Below are positions 1 through 9,556 of a stretch of 42,689 bases of DNA, piece by piece. The translations under genes were made by a program, and so were the position numbers. Location: the NCBI GenBank assembly GCA_902629215.1, contig CACOQC010000007.1:1-42689 (forward strand), written 5' to 3'. A model generated the notes under the pieces. That model did not search any database. It was not told where the DNA came from and saw only the letters and a list, made by a program, of their open reading frames with translations. This DNA is from an uncultured Pelagibacteraceae bacterium. Its GTDB lineage: Bacteria; Pseudomonadota; Alphaproteobacteria; Pelagibacterales; Pelagibacteraceae. The stretch's first letter is position 1; every line of letters starts with the position of its first letter.

Positions 1-317
1 TTTAATTTTTGTGAAAAGTTTTTAACACCAATTATCTTAAGTTTGATATTTTGTTTATGAAGTTGTTTAATTTGATTTTTTAAAAAATTTTCAAGAAGAT
101 CAAACAAAAAATTTATTTCTTTTTTGGGTCTTTTCCAGTTTTCAGTTGAAAATGCATATAATGTTAAAAATTTAATTTTGTTCTTAATTGTTTCTTTAAT
201 AATTTTTTCAACAGTATTTAAACCTTCTCTATGACCTGCATTTCTTGATTTTTTATGTTTAATGCCCCATCGTCCATTACCATCCATAATAATGGCTACA
301 TGTTTTAATGGGTTCAT
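1..317 (-). CDS. uppS: Undecaprenyl diphosphate synthase (isoprenyl transferase), C-terminus cut by window edge
   Basis: The protein condenses isopentenyl diphosphate onto farnesyl diphosphate to make the C55 lipid carrier used for peptidoglycan and other envelope polymers; it is cytosolic and acts at the membrane. The visible N-terminal ~105 residues begin MNPLKHVAIIMDGNGRWG, which carries the family's diagnostic MDGNGRWA-type motif with its catalytic Asp, followed by a GHREG segment and LTLYAFSTENWKRP, both conserved in cis-prenyltransferases. The ATG overlaps the frr stop as ATGA, so it is translationally coupled and is the fourth gene of the rpsB operon. The remaining roughly 55% of the gene lies beyond the left edge. 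The family call is secure; the prenyl chain length is inferred. Confidence 0.95.
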   Translation of the reverse strand, partial: MNPLKHVAIIMDGNGRWGIKHKKSRNAGHREGLNTVEKIIKETIKNKIKFLTLYAFSTENWKRPKKEINFLFDLLENFLKNQIKQLHKQNIKLKIIGVKNFSQKL

Positions 318-865
318 ATTGTCATTATTTCTTTTTCTTTTGATGAAACCTTTTCATCTACTATAGCTATGTGTTTATCTGTGATATTTTGAACATTTTT
401 TTCAAAAGATTTTTCTTCGTCTTCCCCAATTTCTTTTGATTTAAATAATTTCTTTAATTCTTCATTTGCATCTCTACGAATGTTTCTTATAGAAATTTTA
501 CATTTTTCACCCATAGATTTGATTAATTTTTTTAATTCTGATCGTCTTTCTTCATTTAACTCAGGTATTGGTAATCTTATCAGTTGACCATCAATTTGTG
601 GATTTAGTCCTAATTCAGATTTTTGTATTGCAGCATCAATTAAAGCAACATTGTTTTGGTCCCAAACCTGGATATTAATCATTCTTGGTTCTGGCGTGGT
701 AATACTACCAATTTGATTAATTGGCATTTGTTGACCGTAAACATCTACTTTTACGATATCAAGCATTGCTGCATTAGCTCTTCCTGTTCTTAGAGAAGAT
801 AATTCTTTGGAAAAAACTTCTATTGCTTTATCCATTTTAAGGCTATGTGATTTCTCATCAAACAT
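314..865 (-). CDS. frr: Ribosome recycling factor
   Basis: This factor splits the post-termination ribosome together with EF-G so the subunits can be reused. At 183 aa it matches the usual ~185 aa length. The region SLRTGRANAAMLDIVKVDVYG and the C-terminal helix containing RNIRRDANEELKKL are signature RRF segments. It starts one base after the tsf stop and its own stop overlaps the uppS start by 4 bp, so it sits tightly in the rpsB-tsf-frr-uppS operon. In many bacteria pyrH (UMP kinase) lies between tsf and frr; here nothing separates them. Confidence 0.98.
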   Translation of the reverse strand: MFDEKSHSLKMDKAIEVFSKELSSLRTGRANAAMLDIVKVDVYGQQMPINQIGSITTPEPRMINIQVWDQNNVALIDAAIQKSELGLNPQIDGQLIRLPIPELNEERRSELKKLIKSMGEKCKISIRNIRRDANEELKKLFKSKEIGEDEEKSFEKNVQNITDKHIAIVDEKVSSKEKEIMTI

Positions 866-866
866 A

Positions 867-1718
867 TTATTCGCCTATCTTAATTCTACTAAACTCCTTA
901 ATTTTCAAATCATTTATAGCAAGTTCTTTAATGATGTCTTTAACTTTCTTTTTAGGCTCCATAACCCATGCTTGAGTTAATAGTGCGTTTTCCTCTTTAA
1001 ATTTGTTCATTTTACCTAAACTGATCTTTTTAGCAATATCTTCTGGTTTACCTAAATTTTTAAGCTCCTCAGTCACAAGCTCTTGTTCTTTATCAATAAT
1101 AGTTTTATCAATTAAATTCGACTCTAAAGCTAAAGGATTTGAAGCAGCTATATGCATTGAAAGTTGTTTTCCAAAAGTTTTTAAGGTTTCTGAATTATCT
1201 TTAGACTCAAGTGAAACAACAACTGCTAATTTAGCCAAATTATCTTTAACTACAGTATGTAAATATTGATAATTTGTAGAAGAAGAATTTGAAATAGTTT
1301 TAGCTTTTCCAATTGTAATTTTTTCACCTATTTTTGCTATTAGTGCAACTAAATTATCTTCAACTGAAGAGCCATTTTTCATTTTTGTTTTTTTGACTTC
1401 ATCAATATTCGAATCTTTTTCGTTATTTATTTCACTAATTTCTTTAACAAAATTTATAAAATTTTCATTTTTTGCAACAAAATCAGTTTCACAGTTTACT
1501 TCAATAATTGATGTTTTTTTTTCATCACCACTTACTGCAACAACACCCTCTTTAGCATCTCTTGACATTTTTTTTGAAGCTTTAGATATTCCTTTAACTC
1601 TTAAAATTTCAACAGCTTTATCTAAATCTCCATTTGATTCTTTTATGGCTAAATTACAATCTTTAAATCCAGCACCAGTTGCTTCTCTTAGCTTTTTAAC
1701 TTTTTCAATATTACTCAT
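867..1718 (-). CDS. tsf: Translation elongation factor Ts
   Basis: EF-Ts exchanges GDP for GTP on EF-Tu during elongation. The 283-aa product has the N-terminal UBA-like module (residues ~1-45, with [16 protein letters not shown]) and the hallmark TDFVAKN at 78-84, the part that contacts the EF-Tu nucleotide pocket. A second core segment includes [10 protein letters not shown]. It starts one base after the rpsB stop and ends one base before frr, so all three are very probably on one mRNA. Length and domain order are normal. Only the direct junction to frr without pyrH is unusual. Confidence 0.98.
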   Translation of the reverse strand: MSNIEKVKKLREATGAGFKDCNLAIKESNGDLDKAVEILRVKGISKASKKMSRDAKEGVVAVSGDEKKTSIIEVNCETDFVAKNENFINFVKEISEINNEKDSNIDEVKKTKMKNGSSVEDNLVALIAKIGEKITIGKAKTISNSSSTNYQYLHTVVKDNLAKLAVVVSLESKDNSETLKTFGKQLSMHIAASNPLALESNLIDKTIIDKEQELVTEELKNLGKPEDIAKKISLGKMNKFKEENALLTQAWVMEPKKKVKDIIKELAINDLKIKEFSRIKIGE

Positions 1719-1719
1719 A

Positions 1720-2538
1720 CTAATTTAATTTTTGTTCTTTTTTTTGAGAAAATTTTTTATCCAATTTTTCTCTATCCTTCTCTTGAATTGTTTTAGAACT
1801 TTTTTTAACCTCTTCTTTCTTATTAGGGGTAATTTTTTGCTCAGGAATTGGGGCAGCTTTTTTTGCTGATACAATAGTTTCTTTTATTAAGTTACAATAT
1901 AAATCTATTGATCTTCTTGCATCATCATTACCTGGTATTGGGTAGTCAATCCCGTCAGGGTTTGAGTTACTATCTAAAATAGCAATTATTGGTATTCCTA
2001 GTTTTACAGACTCTTGAATTGCCAAAGACTCGTAATTAGTATCAATAATAAAAACTAAATCGGGAACCTTTTTCATTTCTGATATACCCCCTAAAGATCG
2101 TTGAAGTTTATCTTTTTTTACACTCATTTTTAGAAGTTCTTTTTTTGTAAAACCTCTATTTTCTGAAGTTAAGTCAATTTCAAGTCTCTTTAGTTTTTTA
2201 ATAGAATTAGATATGGTACCCCAATTAGTTAACATACCTCCCAACCATCTATAATTAACAAAATATTGCCCAGTATCCTGAGCCACCTCGGCAATAGCTT
2301 CTGATGCTTGTTTTTTTGTTGAAACAAATAAAATTTTACCATTATTTGAAATTGTCTCATACACTTTCTCTAGGGCTATTTTTGTAAGTTCTAATGTTTG
2401 TGTTAAATCAATTATGTGTATTGAATCTCTTTTTCCAAAAATATATTTTTTCATTTTTGGATTCCATCTTAAAGTCTTATGACCTAGATGAACGCCTGCT
2501 TCTAATAGTTGTTGTATTGTAATGTTAGGTATCTTCAT
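1720..2538 (-). CDS. rpsB: 30S ribosomal protein S2
   Basis: This is a structural protein of the small subunit that helps dock S1. The 272-aa sequence opens with a [20 protein letters not shown] segment and contains [10 protein letters not shown] and [14 protein letters not shown], all typical of S2. After about residue 228 there is a Lys/Glu/Gln-rich, low-complexity tail of about 45 residues that ends KKEQKLN; such C-terminal extensions vary between lineages. It is the first gene of the rpsB-tsf-frr-uppS operon. The start ATG lies just after an RNA hairpin whose 3' arm overlaps the only Shine-Dalgarno-like bases (GGGA), so translation is probably self-regulated through the leader. Confidence 0.98.
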   Translation of the reverse strand: MKIPNITIQQLLEAGVHLGHKTLRWNPKMKKYIFGKRDSIHIIDLTQTLELTKIALEKVYETISNNGKILFVSTKKQASEAIAEVAQDTGQYFVNYRWLGGMLTNWGTISNSIKKLKRLEIDLTSENRGFTKKELLKMSVKKDKLQRSLGGISEMKKVPDLVFIIDTNYESLAIQESVKLGIPIIAILDSNSNPDGIDYPIPGNDDARRSIDLYCNLIKETIVSAKKAAPIPEQKITPNKKEEVKKSSKTIQEKDREKLDKKFSQKKEQKLN

Positions 2539-2624
2539 ATTTATTCCCGGTTAAGCCACCACAGTAATTTCCAATTAAGGACCGGAGGTATAAAACCAAT
2601 AACTGTGTGCGTGTTTATTTAATT
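2539..2624 (-). ncRNA. Candidate structured 5' leader of rpsB (S2 autoregulatory leader)
   Basis: About 86 nt separate the predicted transcription start from the rpsB ATG, and this stretch is noticeably richer in GC than its surroundings. On the minus strand a CCGGT arm (2585-2581) can pair with ACCGG (2551-2547), enclosing a conserved-looking ACTGTGGTGGCTTA segment. The 3' arm runs into GGGAATAAATATG, so pairing would cover the ribosome-binding region. A cis-regulatory RNA upstream of S2 has been described for Candidatus Pelagibacter ubique by comparative genomics; I assign this leader to it from position and fold, not from a covariance search. The exact 5' end is inferred from the promoter. 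Confidence 0.7.
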
Positions 2625-2630
2625 TGCGCT

Positions 2631-2659
2631 TTAATACAAAGAATTTAACAATTAAACAA
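2631..2659 (-). promoter_or_regulatory. Predicted sigma-70 promoter of the rpsB operon
   Basis: On the minus strand there is TTGTTT (2659-2654), a 17-nt spacer, then TATTAA (2636-2631). Transcription would begin near 2624, about 86 nt before rpsB. The promoter sits only a few bases downstream of the dnaE stop, where a new transcription unit is expected. The hexamers match the consensus only partly and the region is AT-rich, so this is a reasoned guess. Confidence 0.5.
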
Positions 2660-2666
2660 GTAAAAA

Positions 2667-5600
2667 TTAATTAATTATTGCTAAAATTTCTTTATTTCTA
2701 ATAAGATTTAGGGTTTTTCGGTCTAGATTTCTTCTTTTTTCCAATTGAAATTTAAGATTTGTTTCTTTGTTATGAAAATTTATGTTGATTAAAGTATCGC
2801 CATTTTTTGATAAAAAATCATGAATTATATTTAATTCTCTTTCAGATTTAATATCAAATGTAGCTTCAATGATAGGTTTTTTAGTAATGTCAATTAAAGA
2901 GCTAATCTTTTGAACGTTGATTCTTTTAAATCTATTTTGATCATCAGAAGTTGACTTTACTAACCTTAAAATCAAAGAATTTCCTTCTTTTAAAATTGTA
3001 CGATTTAATTCTAAAACATCAGAAAAAATAAATAATTCAAATACACTTGTAAGATCTGTTAATTTAAGAAGAGCATAAGATGTTCCTTTAGCTGTTTTCC
3101 TTTCTTGTAATTTTAATAATGTTGCAGCTATATTTGAATCTTTTAACTCCTCATTATTATTAAAACTACCATAATCAATTATATTATAATCATTAAAGAT
3201 ATCTTTATATTGATTCAAAGGATGATCAGAAATAAAAAATCCCACAGATTCAAATTCCTTTGCTAATCTTTCTTCAAACTCCCAATCTTCAATTTTGGCA
3301 ATTATCTCATCTTCTTGATTTTCATTATCAGCAAATAAATCTATTTGGTTAGCTGACTTATTTTCAAAAATATTTTTTGTTTTTGTAATAAAATTTGGTA
3401 TTGAATTAAATAAAGCTTGTCTATTCAAATTTAAATTATCAAATGCACCGGCTTTCACCAGTCCTTCTAATTGAAGCTTGTTTATATCTTTTGGATTTAC
3501 TCTATTTAAGAAATCTGTAATTGATTGAAATTTTCCATTATTTAATCTTTCTTTAACGATATTAGATATTGCCTCATAACCAACTGCCTTAATTCCTCCT
3601 AATGCATAATAAAATTTATCTCCTTCAGTTTTAAAATCTGCAAAACATTCATTTATATCCGGTCTTATAACTTCGATTTTTAATCTATTTAATTCTTCAT
3701 AAAATTCACTCAGTTTATTTTGATTTGAAATATCCATCGTCATTGATGCTGCAATAAATTCTTTTGGATAATAAGTTTTAAGAAATGCAGTTTGATAAGA
3801 AATAATAGCATAAGCTGCAGCATGACTTTTATTAAAACCATATTCAGCAAAAGGTTCTATTTTTAAAAAAATACTTGCAGCAACTTCTTTGTTAATTCCA
3901 TTTTTAACAGCACCATCTATGAAGTTTTGTTTTTGTTTCTCTAATTCTACTCTTTTTTTCTTTCCCATTGCTCTTCTTAAAATATCAGCTTGACCTGCTG
4001 TGAATCCAGAAAGTTTTTGAGCAATTTGCATTACTTGTTCTTGATAAATGATTACTCCATAAGTTGGTTTTAAAATATCTTCTAATAATGGATGAAGATA
4101 ATCGGGAGTTTGTTTGCCATGCTTACAGTCATTATAAGTTGGAATGTTGCTCATAGGTCCTGGTCTATACAGTGCCACTAAGGCAATAATATCTTCTATA
4201 TGATTTGGTTTCATTTGAATAAGAGCTTCTCTCATTCCAGCACTTTCAATTTGAAACAATCCAACAGTTTTACCAGAGGATAATAAATCAAAGACTTTTT
4301 GATCTTCAAAATTAATATTTTCAATATTAAAGTTTTTAATTTTTTTTCTTATTAATTTTTGTGTATTATTTATTACTGTTAAAGTTTTTAGGCCTAAAAA
4401 ATCAAATTTAATTAATCCTGCATTTTCTGCTGAGTACATATCAAATTGAGTAGATGGTAATAATAATTTAGCAGAAGAATCTTTATACAAAGGAACCACT
4501 TCTGTTAACTTTTTATCAGCTATAACTACACCAGCTGCATGTGTTGCAAAATTTCTATTTAAACCTTCTAGTTTTAACGAAAGATCAGTAAGTTTTTTTA
4601 CTCTAGGATCTTCATTAATTAGATTCTGAAGTCTAGGTTCACTAGAAATACATTCTATCAAAGTTTGTGGTCTTGAAGGATCAAAAGGAATCATTTTTGA
4701 AATACTATCAACAAAACCGTAAGGGAGACCCATAACCCTTCCTACATCTCTTATAACCATTCTTGCTTTTAATTTGCCAAAAGTGATTATGTGTGCGACG
4801 CTATCTTTATATTTCTTAGTTAGATACTCGAAAACTAAGTCTCTTTTTTCCTCACAAAAATCAATATCAAAATCGGGCATTGAGATACGATCAGGATTTA
4901 AAAATCTTTCAAAAATTAAATTAAATTCAATTGGATCTACATCAGTAATTGAAAGACACCATGCTACAAGAGATCCTGCACCTGAGCCTCTTCCTGGACC
5001 TACGGGTATGTCATTTTCTTTTGCCCACTTTATATAATCAGATACAATTAGAAAATAACTTGCATATTTCATTTCAATGATAATATTTAACTCATGATCT
5101 AATCTATCTTTATAATTAATATAATTTTTATTTTTAAAAAACTCTTTATCTTTTATATTAAAAATTTTTTTAAATTTTTCATTTAAACCAATTAAAGAGT
5201 TTTTTTTTAAAGTATGATTCGCATCACCATCTTTTTCAGTACTTAAATTTGGTAAAATAGGTTTTGAAAAAATTGGCCTATAACTACAACGAAAAGGGAA
5301 ATTATAATTATTTTCAAGAGCTTCAGGCAAATCTGCGAAAAGTTCTGACATTTCTTCATCTTTTTTAAGATAGTGTTGATCACTAAATTTAAGTCTATTT
5401 TTCTCATTAATATAAGTTTTATTTTTTATACAAATCAAAGCGTCATGTGCTTCGTGCATTTCACGATTTAGATAAAAAACCTCATTAGTTGCAATTAATG
5501 GAATTTCTAATTCTATAGATTTTGCTAAATTAAATTTTTCAAAATCTGTTTCATTAAGATCTTTATGTCTTTGAATCTCTATATAAAAAGTATCATGATA

Positions 5601-6083
5601 TAAAGATTTTAATTTTGAATATAATTCTCTTATTTCACTAAATTTTCCTTTTTCGAATAATTTACCAAACAAACCATTAATGGTACCTGTAAATAAAGCT
5701 ACACCTTGATTTTTTTCAAATAATTCATTTAGATCTAAATGTGGTTCTGAAATTTCGTCATTGTGAAGATATGACTTCGATGATAGTTCAATTATTCTTT
5801 TATAACCAAACTCATTTAATGCATACAATGGCAATAATCCTATAGTTTCATTATATTTGAAATTTATTTGAGTACCAATAATTGGTTGTGTGCCTACTTT
5901 TGACAATTTTTCCGCAAATTCAAGAGCTCCACATAGATTTTCTGTATCACATAAAGCTAATGATTTGATTTTATTTTCTTTAGAAAAATCTTTTAAATCA
6001 TCTATTTTAATTGCTCCTTCACATATTGAATATTGTGAATGTATTTTTAAATGATTAAAACTTCGTATTTTAGACTTAGCCAT
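2667..6083 (-). CDS. dnaE: DNA polymerase III alpha subunit
   Basis: This is the catalytic subunit of the replicative polymerase. The 1138-aa protein has an N-terminal PHP domain (starting HLKIHSQYS at 11-19), then the C-family polymerase core with GPGRGSGAG (362-370) and the acidic motif PDFDIDF (403-409), whose D404 and D406 are two of the three catalytic aspartates. Further on are YQEQVMQIAQ and FNKSHAAAYA, and an OB-fold region near the C-terminus. Its size is close to the E. coli protein (1160 aa). It overlaps lolD by 8 bp and is the last gene of the long nuo-to-dnaE run; the rpsB promoter follows. I see no internal proofreading exonuclease domain, as is normal for DnaE. Confidence 0.98.
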   Translation of the reverse strand: MAKSKIRSFNHLKIHSQYSICEGAIKIDDLKDFSKENKIKSLALCDTENLCGALEFAEKLSKVGTQPIIGTQINFKYNETIGLLPLYALNEFGYKRIIELSSKSYLHNDEISEPHLDLNELFEKNQGVALFTGTINGLFGKLFEKGKFSEIRELYSKLKSLYHDTFYIEIQRHKDLNETDFEKFNLAKSIELEIPLIATNEVFYLNREMHEAHDALICIKNKTYINEKNRLKFSDQHYLKKDEEMSELFADLPEALENNYNFPFRCSYRPIFSKPILPNLSTEKDGDANHTLKKNSLIGLNEKFKKIFNIKDKEFFKNKNYINYKDRLDHELNIIIEMKYASYFLIVSDYIKWAKENDIPVGPGRGSGAGSLVAWCLSITDVDPIEFNLIFERFLNPDRISMPDFDIDFCEEKRDLVFEYLTKKYKDSVAHIITFGKLKARMVIRDVGRVMGLPYGFVDSISKMIPFDPSRPQTLIECISSEPRLQNLINEDPRVKKLTDLSLKLEGLNRNFATHAAGVVIADKKLTEVVPLYKDSSAKLLLPSTQFDMYSAENAGLIKFDFLGLKTLTVINNTQKLIRKKIKNFNIENINFEDQKVFDLLSSGKTVGLFQIESAGMREALIQMKPNHIEDIIALVALYRPGPMSNIPTYNDCKHGKQTPDYLHPLLEDILKPTYGVIIYQEQVMQIAQKLSGFTAGQADILRRAMGKKKRVELEKQKQNFIDGAVKNGINKEVAASIFLKIEPFAEYGFNKSHAAAYAIISYQTAFLKTYYPKEFIAASMTMDISNQNKLSEFYEELNRLKIEVIRPDINECFADFKTEGDKFYYALGGIKAVGYEAISNIVKERLNNGKFQSITDFLNRVNPKDINKLQLEGLVKAGAFDNLNLNRQALFNSIPNFITKTKNIFENKSANQIDLFADNENQEDEIIAKIEDWEFEERLAKEFESVGFFISDHPLNQYKDIFNDYNIIDYGSFNNNEELKDSNIAATLLKLQERKTAKGTSYALLKLTDLTSVFELFIFSDVLELNRTILKEGNSLILRLVKSTSDDQNRFKRINVQKISSLIDITKKPIIEATFDIKSERELNIIHDFLSKNGDTLININFHNKETNLKFQLEKRRNLDRKTLNLIRNKEILAIIN

Positions 6084-6753
6084 TAATGGTTCTTATATTA
6101 CCATTAACCATTTCCAAGATGCAATCTGACTTATTAGCAAAAAATCTATTATGAGTTGCAAATATTATTATTCTATCTGAATTTATTTGTTTTTTGAGAA
6201 TATCAAAAATTACCTTTGCTGTTTCTAAATCTAAACTTCCTGTTGGTTCGTCTGCTAATATAATTTGAGGATCGTTAATTAAAGCCCTTGCTATTGATAT
6301 TCGCTGCTTTTCACCACCTGAAAGTTGCGATGGGTAATGATCTGATCTATTTTGTAGACCAACTTTTTTTAACAAAGATTTAGCTTTATTAATTGATGAT
6401 AATTTATCATTTTCACCTGCTAGACCAGCTAAATATATATTTTCTAACGCCGTAAAATCAGGAAGTAAATTATCCTGTTGATAAATGATCCCTATTTTAT
6501 TAGCTCTCAAAATATCATTGTTATTTAACTCATTAAAATTTATTTTTTTTTTGTCAATAATGATTGAGCCTGATGTTGGTCTATCAATTAATGAAAGTAA
6601 GTTTAACAATGTTGATTTTCCCGATCCAGATGGACCCATTAAAGAATAAATTTTTCCTTTTTTAAATTTATAAGAAATTTTTTTTAAAACCTTTAAATTT
6701 TTGGAAATGCCAAAAAATTTATTAATATCAAAAAGTTCTATTAAATTATTCAT
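6076..6753 (-). CDS. lolD: Lipoprotein-releasing ABC transporter ATPase LolD
   Basis: This ATPase powers extraction of outer-membrane lipoproteins from the inner membrane. In 225 aa it has Walker A GPSGSGKS (40-47), a Q-loop YQQDNLLPDF (91-100), the ABC signature LSGGEKQR (144-151), Walker B ILADEP (165-170) and the switch His in FATHN. The GEKQRISIARAL stretch and the wording around the Q-loop are LolD/MacB-like. It overlaps the permease gene upstream by 8 bp and dnaE downstream by 8 bp, so coupling to LolC/E is clear. The LolD assignment rests on that neighbour; the ATPase fold itself is certain. Confidence 0.94.
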   Translation of the reverse strand: MNNLIELFDINKFFGISKNLKVLKKISYKFKKGKIYSLMGPSGSGKSTLLNLLSLIDRPTSGSIIIDKKKINFNELNNNDILRANKIGIIYQQDNLLPDFTALENIYLAGLAGENDKLSSINKAKSLLKKVGLQNRSDHYPSQLSGGEKQRISIARALINDPQIILADEPTGSLDLETAKVIFDILKKQINSDRIIIFATHNRFFANKSDCILEMVNGNIRTING

Positions 6754-7978
6754 ATTTTAAATTCTTTATTGGATCAAGTTTTGCTGCTTTTAATGCTGGA
6801 AAAATTGAGACTATTATTGTTATAACAATAGAGCACATAGAAATAATAAATATAGAAAATATATTTATTTCAGAAGGCATCGTGCTTAGGAAATAAATTT
6901 CTTCAGGAAATAGGCTAATACTGAATAATGTGCTTAACAACTGTCTAATATCTTCCACATAAATTGAAAAGGTAACCCCTAAAAAAATTCCAAATATTGT
7001 TGCTGAAGTTCCTATTATTACACCTATTAAAAAAAATATTTTGATTATTGATTTATTTAAAACTCCTATTGATTTTAAAATCGCAATTTCTCTAGTCTTA
7101 TTTTTTACTAATATTGTCAAACCTGATATAATGTTAAAAGCTGCAACTATAATAATAAGAGATAAAATAATAAACATTACATTTCTTTCAACTTTTAAGG
7201 CAGAAAACAAAGATTTATTCATATCAGACCAGCTATAAATAAATTCATCAGGAAAAACTTTTTGAACAATTTTTTTTTGTTTTTCAATATTTTGGGGATC
7301 TTTTAAATAAATTTCTAAATTTCTGTCCCTTATATCAAAATCAAATAACTCTTCTAAAGTTTCTAAGTTAACAAATGCAATATTGTTATCAAAGTCAACT
7401 AGACCACTTTCAAAAAGTGAAACTATAGTAAAAGTTTGTTGCTTTGGTAAGGTTCCAATGATTGTTTCAACACCTACAGGTGACATTATAGTAATTTTAT
7501 CTCCAATATTAACATTAAGAGTAAAGCTTAATTCTTTTCCTATAGAAATATTATAATTATTTAAATCATTTCTATTTCCTATAAATGAATTATTATTAAT
7601 AATTTTCAATTTAGAAAAATCATTTTCTTTATATCCTCTCAATATAATTCCTTTTGAAGTATTTTTTTTCATTATTATAGCTTCACCAGAATTACTTAAA
7701 ATTAATTGATTACTTATAAAATCTAGTTGTGAATTAGAAAATTTATCTTGATTTATTTTTTTATCGTAAGGTTTAACTGTAATATGTGAGTTAAATCCAA
7801 CAATCTTATTAATCAATTCAGCTCTAAACCCATTCATAACAGACATTACAATTATGAGAACTGCTACACCTAAACCAATTCCAACAAATGAAAAAATTGA
7901 AATAATATTTAAGAAACCATCATTTTTTCTAGCTCTTAAAAATCTAAAAGTAATTTCTTTTTCTAATTGAGAAATCAA
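6746..7978 (-). CDS. lolC: Lipoprotein-releasing system transmembrane protein LolC/LolE family
   Basis: This is the inner-membrane permease of the Lol sorting system. The 410-aa protein starts with the family opening EKEITFRFLRARKNDGFLN, has one membrane segment near residues 25-50, a large periplasmic MacB-PCD-like domain, then three membrane helices from about 265 on, and ends with LDPIKNLKYE, the characteristic terminus. Only one such permease gene is present here, so it may work as a homodimer with LolD or a second copy may lie elsewhere. The stop overlaps the lolD start by 8 bp and the start overlaps the proS stop by 4 bp. Confidence 0.92.
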   Translation of the reverse strand: MISQLEKEITFRFLRARKNDGFLNIISIFSFVGIGLGVAVLIIVMSVMNGFRAELINKIVGFNSHITVKPYDKKINQDKFSNSQLDFISNQLILSNSGEAIIMKKNTSKGIILRGYKENDFSKLKIINNNSFIGNRNDLNNYNISIGKELSFTLNVNIGDKITIMSPVGVETIIGTLPKQQTFTIVSLFESGLVDFDNNIAFVNLETLEELFDFDIRDRNLEIYLKDPQNIEKQKKIVQKVFPDEFIYSWSDMNKSLFSALKVERNVMFIILSLIIIVAAFNIISGLTILVKNKTREIAILKSIGVLNKSIIKIFFLIGVIIGTSATIFGIFLGVTFSIYVEDIRQLLSTLFSISLFPEEIYFLSTMPSEINIFSIFIISMCSIVITIIVSIFPALKAAKLDPIKNLKYE

Positions 7979-9309
7979 TTTTTTACTTTTTGTTCTGTTA
8001 ATAATTTGATGATTTCATTTAATTTTAGTTTCTGAGATTCTTCACCAACTTCTTTAAATTCTAATAAATCACCCTCTGTCTGTTTGCCAATAATTATTTG
8101 GTAAGGAGCACCAATTAAATTCATCTTTTTAATTTTTGATGAAAAGTTTTCATCAGTATCATCTATAATTGCATCAATTTTATTTTTTTTTAATTCTAAA
8201 TAAATATTATTAGCTTTATCTAATGCGGAATTATCATTTTTATTAATCATAGGAATTATTGATATATCATATGGTGCAATAGAAATTGGCCATTTCATGA
8301 CTTCATTTTTTTCATCATATTTAGCTTCTATTATTGCACCTACCAATCTAGATACACCAACTCCATATGAACCCATTTTAACAAAATCTTTTTTTCCACC
8401 AGGTAAATCAACCGATGCTCCCATTGATTTTGAATATTTGTCGCCAAAATAAAAAATATGACCTACTTCAATACCTTTTGTTATCAATCTATTTTCCTCT
8501 GAAACCTTTTTTTCAAATTCCTCTTTATTAAACTTTTCATCAGTTACTGCATAATAATTTTCATATTTTTTTCTCATTTCCTCTAATGATTTTTTTTCTA
8601 ATTTTGCATCATCAGTATTTAAATCGAAAATCCTTTTATCAGTAAAAATTTTACTCTCACCTGTTTCAGCTAAAATTATAAATTCATGCGAAAGATTTCC
8701 TCCTATTGGTCCTGTGTCAGCTGCCATAGGTATTGCTACAAGATCTAATCTTTTGAAAGTTTTTAAATAAGATAAGAAAAATTTATTGTATGAAAATAAT
8801 GCTTCTTCATCAGATATATCAAATGAATATGCATCTTTCATATAAAATTCTCTACACCTCATTATTCCAAATCTTGGTCTTATTTCATCTCTAAATTTCC
8901 ATTGAATGTGGTATAAAAGTTGCGGTAGTGATTTATACGACTTGATCGAAGACCTAAAAATATCAGTAACCAATTCTTCATTTGTGGGTCCATATAACAT
9001 TTCTCGATCTTGGCGATCTTTTATTCTAAGCATTTCCTCACCATAATCTTCATATCTTCCACTTTCTTTCCAAATTTCACTTGATTGAATAGTTGGCATT
9101 AATATTTCTTGTACACCAATTCTATTTTGTTCCTCTCTAACAATATTTTCTATTTTTTTCATGACTTTAAAACCAAGAGGTAACCAAGAATATATTCCTG
9201 CAGATGATTGTTTGATCATTCCCACTCTAAGCATTAGTTGATGAGATTTTATTTTTGCCTCTGATGGATTGTTTTTTAAAATTGGTATAAATGATTTTGA
9301 AATATACAT
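7975..9309 (-). CDS. proS: Prolyl-tRNA synthetase, short form without editing domain
   Basis: The enzyme charges tRNA-Pro with proline. The 444-aa protein is a class II synthetase: the region RDEIRPRFGIMRCREFYMKD (about 139-158) is motif 2, and GSYGVGVSRLVGAI in the later half is motif 3, followed by a C-terminal anticodon-binding domain. The bacterial form of ~570 aa carries an inserted editing (INS) domain between motifs 2 and 3; there is no room for it here. The short form is usual in Alphaproteobacteria, so this is not a truncation. It lies one base after the DUF1467 gene and overlaps lolC by 4 bp. Confidence 0.96.
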   Translation of the reverse strand: MYISKSFIPILKNNPSEAKIKSHQLMLRVGMIKQSSAGIYSWLPLGFKVMKKIENIVREEQNRIGVQEILMPTIQSSEIWKESGRYEDYGEEMLRIKDRQDREMLYGPTNEELVTDIFRSSIKSYKSLPQLLYHIQWKFRDEIRPRFGIMRCREFYMKDAYSFDISDEEALFSYNKFFLSYLKTFKRLDLVAIPMAADTGPIGGNLSHEFIILAETGESKIFTDKRIFDLNTDDAKLEKKSLEEMRKKYENYYAVTDEKFNKEEFEKKVSEENRLITKGIEVGHIFYFGDKYSKSMGASVDLPGGKKDFVKMGSYGVGVSRLVGAIIEAKYDEKNEVMKWPISIAPYDISIIPMINKNDNSALDKANNIYLELKKNKIDAIIDDTDENFSSKIKKMNLIGAPYQIIIGKQTEGDLLEFKEVGEESQKLKLNEIIKLLTEQKVKN

Positions 9310-9310
9310 A

Positions 9311-9556
9311 TTAACTGATTATATTTCTTAAGTTCAAATATTCAAACTTCATTAACAAATAAATAATAACGAATAAAACAGTAGTAATTGCAGTACAATA
9401 AAGGAATTTCTTTAACATTTTAGGATTTTCAGGTGACCCAGGATCTTCACCTTCTATCTTTTTTAATTTTATTCTATCTACATCAATAGGCAGTATTGCA
9501 AAAAAAATTACCCACCAAAGAATTATATAGATAATAGCTAAACCTGTAATACTCAT
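9311..9556 (-). CDS. DUF1467 family small membrane protein
   Basis: This 81-aa protein has two membrane helices (about 4-25 and 50-70) joined by a short loop with EGEDPGSPENPKMLKK. The first helix ends in LPIDVDR and the loop has a D-P-G-x-P-x-N-P pattern, both matching DUF1467, a family seen almost only in Alphaproteobacteria and often next to rnj and proS. Its function is unknown. It shares one base with the ribonuclease J stop and ends one base before proS. The family assignment is from pattern recognition; the location strongly supports it. Confidence 0.85.
   Translation of the reverse strand: MSITGLAIIYIILWWVIFFAILPIDVDRIKLKKIEGEDPGSPENPKMLKKFLYCTAITTVLFVIIYLLMKFEYLNLRNIIS

Noticed and set aside
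1003..1728. Plus-strand ORFs opposite tsf
   Set aside because: They mirror the tsf coding strand and are Ser/Leu/Phe-rich, as expected of antisense frames at low GC.
7975..9309. proS as a truncated gene
   Set aside because: The missing editing domain is normal for the short alphaproteobacterial form, and all class II motifs are present.
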